Positions 31,856 through 35,641 of a DNA stretch of 35,641 nt are shown in pieces (position 1 is the stretch's first letter; every line of letters starts with the position of its first letter). The notes beneath the pieces were generated by a model that saw only the letters and a list, made by a program, of their open reading frames with translations, searched no databases and was not told the origin of the DNA. Made by a program: the position numbers and the translations under genes. Source of the stretch: UBA2160 sp964588665. Its GTDB lineage: Bacteria; Chloroflexota; Dehalococcoidia; Lucifugimonadales; UBA1123. Where the stretch lies: contig CAZPQQ010000030.1 in assembly GCA_964588665.1 (NCBI GenBank), positions 1 to 35,641 on the forward strand. Reading direction: 5' to 3'.

Positions 31856-33160
31856 CTACACGTACTCGCCGCCGGCCGCTTTCATCGCCATGTTGGCCCA
31901 CTCCCAGAGTCGCTCGGGCTTGTACTGGACCGTGCTGATGTCCTTCATGACGAACTCAACCGGGCAACCATATCGGGCACAGACGTCGACGGTTTCCCGG
32001 ACATCACGCTCGACGGCTTCCGGCTCCCAACTGTCGGTGACGAACACGGCAGGATTCGGCTTGTGGGAGAACACGAAATCGCCGCCGATCTTGTCCGCGC
32101 CTATCTCGACGTTCGAGGTCGGACTCATGGAGATCTTGCGCAGGTTGGGGATCTGTCGAATCAGGTCGATCTTATTGTGCAACTCGTCGCAGCAACCGTA
32201 GTAGACGAGTCCGAATCTCGAGTACCACTTGTTCGCGTAGTCCAGTTCGAACTCCTGATGCATCGAAGGAGAGACGCCGTCGAAGATCTGAGCGGCGCCG
32301 TGCGTCCAGGTGTCCATAGCGCGCGGGCTTGCCGGGTCGAACCCGTCTGCGGGCAGCTCGTCGGAATACCCCGGCGAGCACGGGATGACACGCTGGTTGA
32401 ACGTCGACGTCGAAGCGCGGATGGGACCGACGAGCCCCTGCTCCTCGAACTGGTCGAGCATGGACAATCGGGCGTCGGTGTACCTGGACATGATCCTGTG
32501 CATGAGCTCGGGTTTGTCCGCGAGATCGATAAGCATCTGCTGCGCCCCTCGCCATCTCAGGATATCGTCCCAGGCGCTGAACGCCATGAAATACCCTTGC
32601 ATCTCGATGTCGATGACGCCGTCGAATATCCCGTGGGCCGTCGCTTCCGCCAGGGCCGTGCGTTCCTCGTCCAACTCGATCATCGGGTTTACGATCCGGT
32701 CGGCGTCCTCCTCGGTCGTCAACTGGTCGATGTACTGATGCGAAACGATGGTGTTTGACGAGTCGACTGAGATCGTGTTCTCGATCACACCGAGCCCCAG
32801 AACGCCGGACGTGGGGTTCGGCTGCTCTCCGCAGGTGAGGCCGCGAATCGCCTTCGGGACGTGAACGACGGGCTCAACGACCATGTCCGCCCGCATGTGC
32901 TTCCAGGCGTAAAGAGTCCGCCGGAGCTTCGTCTCGAAGTAGCGACAAAACTCGTCTTCGGTCTGCAGCGCGAGCTCGCCGTCGACGTCCATTTCGTTCC
33001 ACGGAATGTTGTCGACCATGACCATGGGCCGAACCGGCTTGAGCCCGTTCAACGCCTTCCACATCCCGATCTTCTCCCGCTGAACCGGAAGCGCCCCGAT
33101 CTCCGCCATCCGGCCACCGAGCTCTCGTAGGATGTCGCGGTCTTGTGTGGTGATGTTCAT
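31856..33160 (-). CDS. Uroporphyrinogen-decarboxylase-family protein (corrinoid methyltransferase type)
   Basis: A 434-residue barrel protein of the UroD/MtaA/CmuA family. The segment YYGCCDELHNKIDLIRQIPNLRKISMSPTSNVEIGAD is diagnostic: it carries the Cys/His cluster region used for zinc in the methyltransferase members (CCDELH). True haem-synthesis UroD is shorter (about 350 residues) and lacks this cysteine motif, so a role in methyl transfer from or to a corrinoid or a related compound is more likely. DIEMQGYFMAFSAWDDILRWRG is another conserved block of this subgroup. The ATG at 33160 follows AGGGGA. It is upstream of the RhamD-like gene with a 40-bp gap and downstream of an 8-bp tandem repeat array. 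No separate corrinoid protein gene is present in the window. Confidence 0.86.
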   Translation of the reverse strand: MNITTQDRDILRELGGRMAEIGALPVQREKIGMWKALNGLKPVRPMVMVDNIPWNEMDVDGELALQTEDEFCRYFETKLRRTLYAWKHMRADMVVEPVVHVPKAIRGLTCGEQPNPTSGVLGLGVIENTISVDSSNTIVSHQYIDQLTTEEDADRIVNPMIELDEERTALAEATAHGIFDGVIDIEMQGYFMAFSAWDDILRWRGAQQMLIDLADKPELMHRIMSRYTDARLSMLDQFEEQGLVGPIRASTSTFNQRVIPCSPGYSDELPADGFDPASPRAMDTWTHGAAQIFDGVSPSMHQEFELDYANKWYSRFGLVYYGCCDELHNKIDLIRQIPNLRKISMSPTSNVEIGADKIGGDFVFSHKPNPAVFVTDSWEPEAVERDVRETVDVCARYGCPVEFVMKDISTVQYKPERLWEWANMAMKAAGGEYV

Positions 33161-33192
33161 TGCCGTCCCCTAGCGTTGATCGTTGGTGACAC

Positions 33193-33240
33193 GTCAGCCG
33201 GTCAGCCGGTCGGCCGGTCAGCCGGTCAGCCGGTCAGCCA
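33193..33240. repeat. Six tandem 8-bp repeats upstream of the UroD-like gene
   Basis: Six copies of the unit GTCAGCCG, 48 bp in all, with one G for A in copy 3 and a final A for G in copy 6. They lie 33-80 bp before the ATG of the UroD-like gene (minus strand), in its promoter/leader region, after the MFS stop. Copy-number change by slippage would shift promoter spacing or the transcript leader. Confidence 0.75.
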
Positions 33241-33337
33241 ACGCCAGGGTATCAGCGCGCACAATGCGCGTGTCAACTGGCAGAATCCCCTACACTGCCG
33301 GGCGGCGAAGACCAAGACGGCGATTCACGTATGCGCG

Positions 33338-34627
33338 CTAATTCAGCCTGCGCAACACTGGGTACGCAACCCAGAAGATCAGGGTGGCTATGGTCAACAG
33401 AATGCCGCTGACCAAAAGCGCAGTCGGCGTGCTGCCCGTCGCCTCGGCCAGAAAGCCAAACGGCAATGCGCTGAGCGGCATCGCGCCAAATGTCATCATA
33501 CCGATGGCCATCATCCGACCGCGCATCTCCGGCGGGGCCAGGACCTGCATCATCGTCATGTTCAGCGACATGAAGACGGAGTTCACGAGGCCCAATATCA
33601 ACAAGAACGGCACCGCGACGTAATAGTCGGTCGTCTGAGAGAAGGCGGCCAGCGAGAGGCCCCACATCAAGGCCATCGCCAGCAGCACCAACCCTCGGCG
33701 CGACATGTTTTGAATCGCCGCGAGACCCAGCGTCCCCACCAACGCTCCGGCGCCCATGATCGTCATCAAAATGCCCAGGCCGTCGGACTGGACATCCAAA
33801 GCTTCACGAGCCCAGGCTGGCATCAACGCCCAGTAGGATGACCCGAAGAGAATCGACAGCAACGTCAGGATGATCACACCCAACATCGTTCGGTCCGAGA
33901 CAACGTAAGCGAACCCGGCTTTGATGTCGCCTAACACGCTCTTGCGAGGGGCATCAGAGGCTGTCGAGCCCGCGTTTACCATCGCCATCGACCCAGCGGC
34001 AAACATGTACACTGCCGACACCACGAAGAACACCCCCGACGTGCCGATGAAAACGATCAGAAATCCTGCCAGGGCCGGACCGATGATGCGCGTCATGTTC
34101 ATCGCGGAGTTGTTGAGCGAGATGGCGTTCATCAAGCTGCGCTCGGGCACGATTTCCGACAGGATCGCCTGACGGCCGGGCATGGCCAACGACATCATCG
34201 AACCGTTGGCGAACCCGATCGCCAAAACGTGCCAGAATGCGATGACGTCCGTGAAGTCCAGCACAGCCAGCAACAGCGTCATCGCCGCGTTGCCCGATTG
34301 GCCCAAGATTATGAGCCGCTTCTTAGGAACACGGTCCGCCAGCGCGCCGCCGATAAGCGAGACAAACGTCGAAGGCACCGCAAACGACATCATCACGAAT
34401 GCCAGCGCCAGCGGGGAGTCGTCGGCCAGGCGCAAAACCAACCACCCGCGTGTGATCATCTGCATCATCATCGCGGTGAAGGAAACGAACGACCCTGCCC
34501 ACATCCACCGAAAGTCGCGGTACTGCAACGACTCGAACATTGGGTAGCGGCCCAGGGAAAACCGGGAGTGCCTGGTTGAAGGCGGGAGCGGGGCAGCCTC
34601 TGAAGTCGTCGGTGCGGGTTGGGTCAA
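33338..34627 (-). CDS. MFS transporter (EntS-like exporter type)
   Basis: A 429-residue major-facilitator transporter with about twelve membrane helices. The first hydrophilic loop carries GGALADRVPKKRLIILGQ (about 94-111), the MFS motif A position between helices 2 and 3. PGRQAILSEIVPERSLMNAISLNNSAMNMTRIIGPALAGFL is the family block of the MFS_3/EntS group, many of which export siderophores or drugs. The PPEMRGRMMAIGMMTFGAMPLSALPFGFLAE segment is typical of its second half. The substrate is unknown. The frame starts with a TTG at 34627; a second candidate, ATG at 34540 (MFESLQYRDF), begins close to helix 1 and has a weaker ribosome binding site. The UroD-like gene is 177 bp downstream on the same strand. 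Confidence 0.9.
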   Translation of the reverse strand: MTQPAPTTSEAAPLPPSTRHSRFSLGRYPMFESLQYRDFRWMWAGSFVSFTAMMMQMITRGWLVLRLADDSPLALAFVMMSFAVPSTFVSLIGGALADRVPKKRLIILGQSGNAAMTLLLAVLDFTDVIAFWHVLAIGFANGSMMSLAMPGRQAILSEIVPERSLMNAISLNNSAMNMTRIIGPALAGFLIVFIGTSGVFFVVSAVYMFAAGSMAMVNAGSTASDAPRKSVLGDIKAGFAYVVSDRTMLGVIILTLLSILFGSSYWALMPAWAREALDVQSDGLGILMTIMGAGALVGTLGLAAIQNMSRRGLVLLAMALMWGLSLAAFSQTTDYYVAVPFLLILGLVNSVFMSLNMTMMQVLAPPEMRGRMMAIGMMTFGAMPLSALPFGFLAEATGSTPTALLVSGILLTIATLIFWVAYPVLRRLN

Positions 34628-34884
34628 TACAGATCCAGGCTGAAACTAAATTGCGGAATTATCGTTCCGGTGCAATACGAAAGCCTACACCCGCCCTGAG
34701 CGAGGGTCAAGCGTCTCGAACGCCTGACGCTGGCGGTGATGTGACGGCGATCGTTATTTATGAGAGCGGGTTTGATGGGTCGTCAACGTGGGCGGGCAGT
34801 GTAAAACCGGATATCGATCCGCATCACGAGGACCGGCGTACCTGGGCGAACAAGTCGAGCCTCGTTCTCGGTTTCTGCCTCTTG

Positions 34885-35325
34885 TCAGATCTTGATAAGG
34901 CCTCTTTGAAACAGATAAAAGCCATTTCCCGTGCAGACGTAAGCGAGTTCGGAAATCCTCGTTTCGATCGCGTGGAGTTCAAGGACGTTTACTTCGTCTT
35001 CATGAAAAAGCGCTGTCAGTTTCACGGCCTGGCGAGTCAGCTCCTCCAACAGAGCGACCGGCACCCCAATTTGGGGGCTGACTCCTGCACCTTGTTGGCT
35101 GACACGAGTGATGATCTTGTTGTGCGTATCATGCAGCACCAAATGCAATAGCGCCAACTCTGGGTCCCAATGCCTATTGAACGTTCGGTTTAGTTCGCTA
35201 TAGAAAGCGCTGAAGTAGTAAAGCTGATTCGGTGCATCGCGAGTCGTCGTCGCCTGAACCATCCGCTCGACGGCGAAGGTGAACTGCTCAGCTAGATTCT
35301 GTCGGATGTCTTCAGGCAGCAACAT
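34885..35325 (-). CDS. Unrecognised 146-residue soluble protein
   Basis: I do not recognise this protein. The ATG at 35325 follows GGGAG with a good seven-base gap, and the product reads like a real soluble, largely helical protein (PEDIRQNLAEQFTFAVERM, LLEELTRQAVKLTALFHEDE). It has no signal peptide or membrane helix and no motif known to me. It overlaps the previous frame on this strand by 14 bases (35312-35325), so it is translationally coupled to it. An antisense frame (34540-35151) covers the same DNA but has much less protein-like sequence and is rejected. Confidence 0.65.
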   Translation of the reverse strand: MLLPEDIRQNLAEQFTFAVERMVQATTTRDAPNQLYYFSAFYSELNRTFNRHWDPELALLHLVLHDTHNKIITRVSQQGAGVSPQIGVPVALLEELTRQAVKLTALFHEDEVNVLELHAIETRISELAYVCTGNGFYLFQRGLIKI

Positions 35326-35578
35326 ATTTCGACTCCCGGGCCCTGATCGTCACGTTACCGGGCTGTTTTGGGTCCGCGATAGACAGATTGTCAGCGGTTA
35401 CGTAAGTGGCGAATCCGGATGCGGGGGTGTTGATCCACTCGACATTCGTTTCGAGTGGATCGACATATCGGGCGAATGTCGTTGCGCCTCCTGCCAAATC
35501 AGGAGAGGACGAGGTGAACCACTCGACGTCCGCGTCGCCCAAGTCCAGATTGTGAATGGCGGAGAGATAATGTACCAC
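35312..35578 (-). CDS. Unrecognised protein, C-terminal part; frame interrupted by TGA upstream
   Basis: An 88-residue frame beginning at a GTG (35578) with no ribosome binding site. Reading on upstream in the same frame there is one TGA (35582-35584), and beyond it the frame stays open to the window edge (DDEQQFARSNRIADALGQV). That peptide is as protein-like as the part after the stop (YVVHYLSAIHNLDLGDADVEWF). The simplest reading is one longer protein interrupted by a single stop, cut by the window edge. I know of no family match. It overlaps the next gene by 14 bases, so the two are probably a two-gene unit. Confidence 0.55.
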   Translation of the reverse strand: MVHYLSAIHNLDLGDADVEWFTSSSPDLAGGATTFARYVDPLETNVEWINTPASGFATYVTADNLSIADPKQPGNVTIRARESKYVAA

Positions 35579-35641
35579 ATATCACACTTGGCCAAGGGCG
35601 TCGGCGATTCGGTTGCTGCGGGCGAATTGTTGTTCGTCATC

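Noticed and set aside
33193..33240. Idea of a CRISPR array from the tandem repeats
   Set aside because: The units are only 8 bp with no spacers between them; they are a simple tandem repeat.
34540..35151. 203-residue plus-strand frame antisense to the 146-residue protein
   Set aside because: The minus-strand frame has a good ribosome binding site and more protein-like residues; the plus-strand frame looks like its shadow.
35582..35584. Idea of a selenocysteine codon
   Set aside because: No bacterial SECIS-like hairpin is visible directly after the TGA and the family is unknown, so a nonsense change or error is simpler.

Overview
The window is a high-GC bacterial stretch, about 60% G+C by eye, with tightly packed genes and one clearly AT-richer island at about 25,940-27,400. 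Gene content suggests an uncultured, probably marine Chloroflexota (SAR202 / Dehalococcoidia-like). The clues are peptide-type ABC permeases, an F420:NADPH oxidoreductase, an L-rhamnonate-dehydratase-like enolase-superfamily enzyme, a uroporphyrinogen-decarboxylase-family protein, a DUF362 protein, a CaiB/BaiF CoA transferase with MaoC hydratases, and an EF-G paralog. This placement is inference from gene families. No rRNA, tRNA or other phylogenetic marker was recognised.

Layout. 1-1535: the end of a peptide/nickel-type ABC importer operon (DppB fragment, DppC). 1935-5904, minus strand: an SDR dehydrogenase, an EamA transporter, a ferritin-like/VIT1 metal transporter fusion and endonuclease IV. 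6130-8175, plus strand: a 6PGDH-like oxidoreductase and a zinc alcohol dehydrogenase. 8621-13651, minus strand: secF, secD, a CCA/poly(A) polymerase-type nucleotidyltransferase, and peptide deformylase. 13820-14719, plus: a TIGR01777-type epimerase. 15119-19131, minus: an AcuC-like deacetylase, an MBL-fold hydrolase, a peptidase-MA-like membrane protein and npdG. 19320-21380, plus: an EF-G-like GTPase. 22217-23060: a collagen-like lipoprotein gene broken by two frameshifts. 23332-25700: two MaoC hydratase polypeptides and a class III CoA transferase, a likely three-gene acyl-CoA operon. 26582-28104: two SAM methyltransferases, the first in the AT-rich island. 28135-34627, minus: HIT protein, DUF362 protein, RhamD-like dehydratase, UroD-like protein and an MFS exporter. 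34885-35641, minus: two unrecognised proteins, the outer one interrupted by an in-frame TGA.

Regulation and repeats. I could read several sigma70-type promoters directly: upstream of nfo, the 6PGDH-like gene, def, the EF-G-like gene and the DUF362 gene. The nfo promoter contains a perfect 10-bp inverted repeat. Three dispersed repeat families each occur twice. One is a ~137-bp REPIN-like element whose two ends are palindromes; both copies sit between convergent genes. Five of the six repeat copies lie just downstream of gene 3' ends, and the sixth (28,783) is 76 bp past the DUF362 stop.

The most unusual points are the REPIN-like family, the broken collagen-like gene, the AT-rich island with a bulged 14-bp hairpin, the RhamD-like enzyme with Asn at a metal-ligand position, six 8-bp tandem repeats upstream of the UroD-like gene, and the interrupted frame at the right edge. 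No CRISPR, transposase, integrase, phage or secondary-metabolite cluster was seen.
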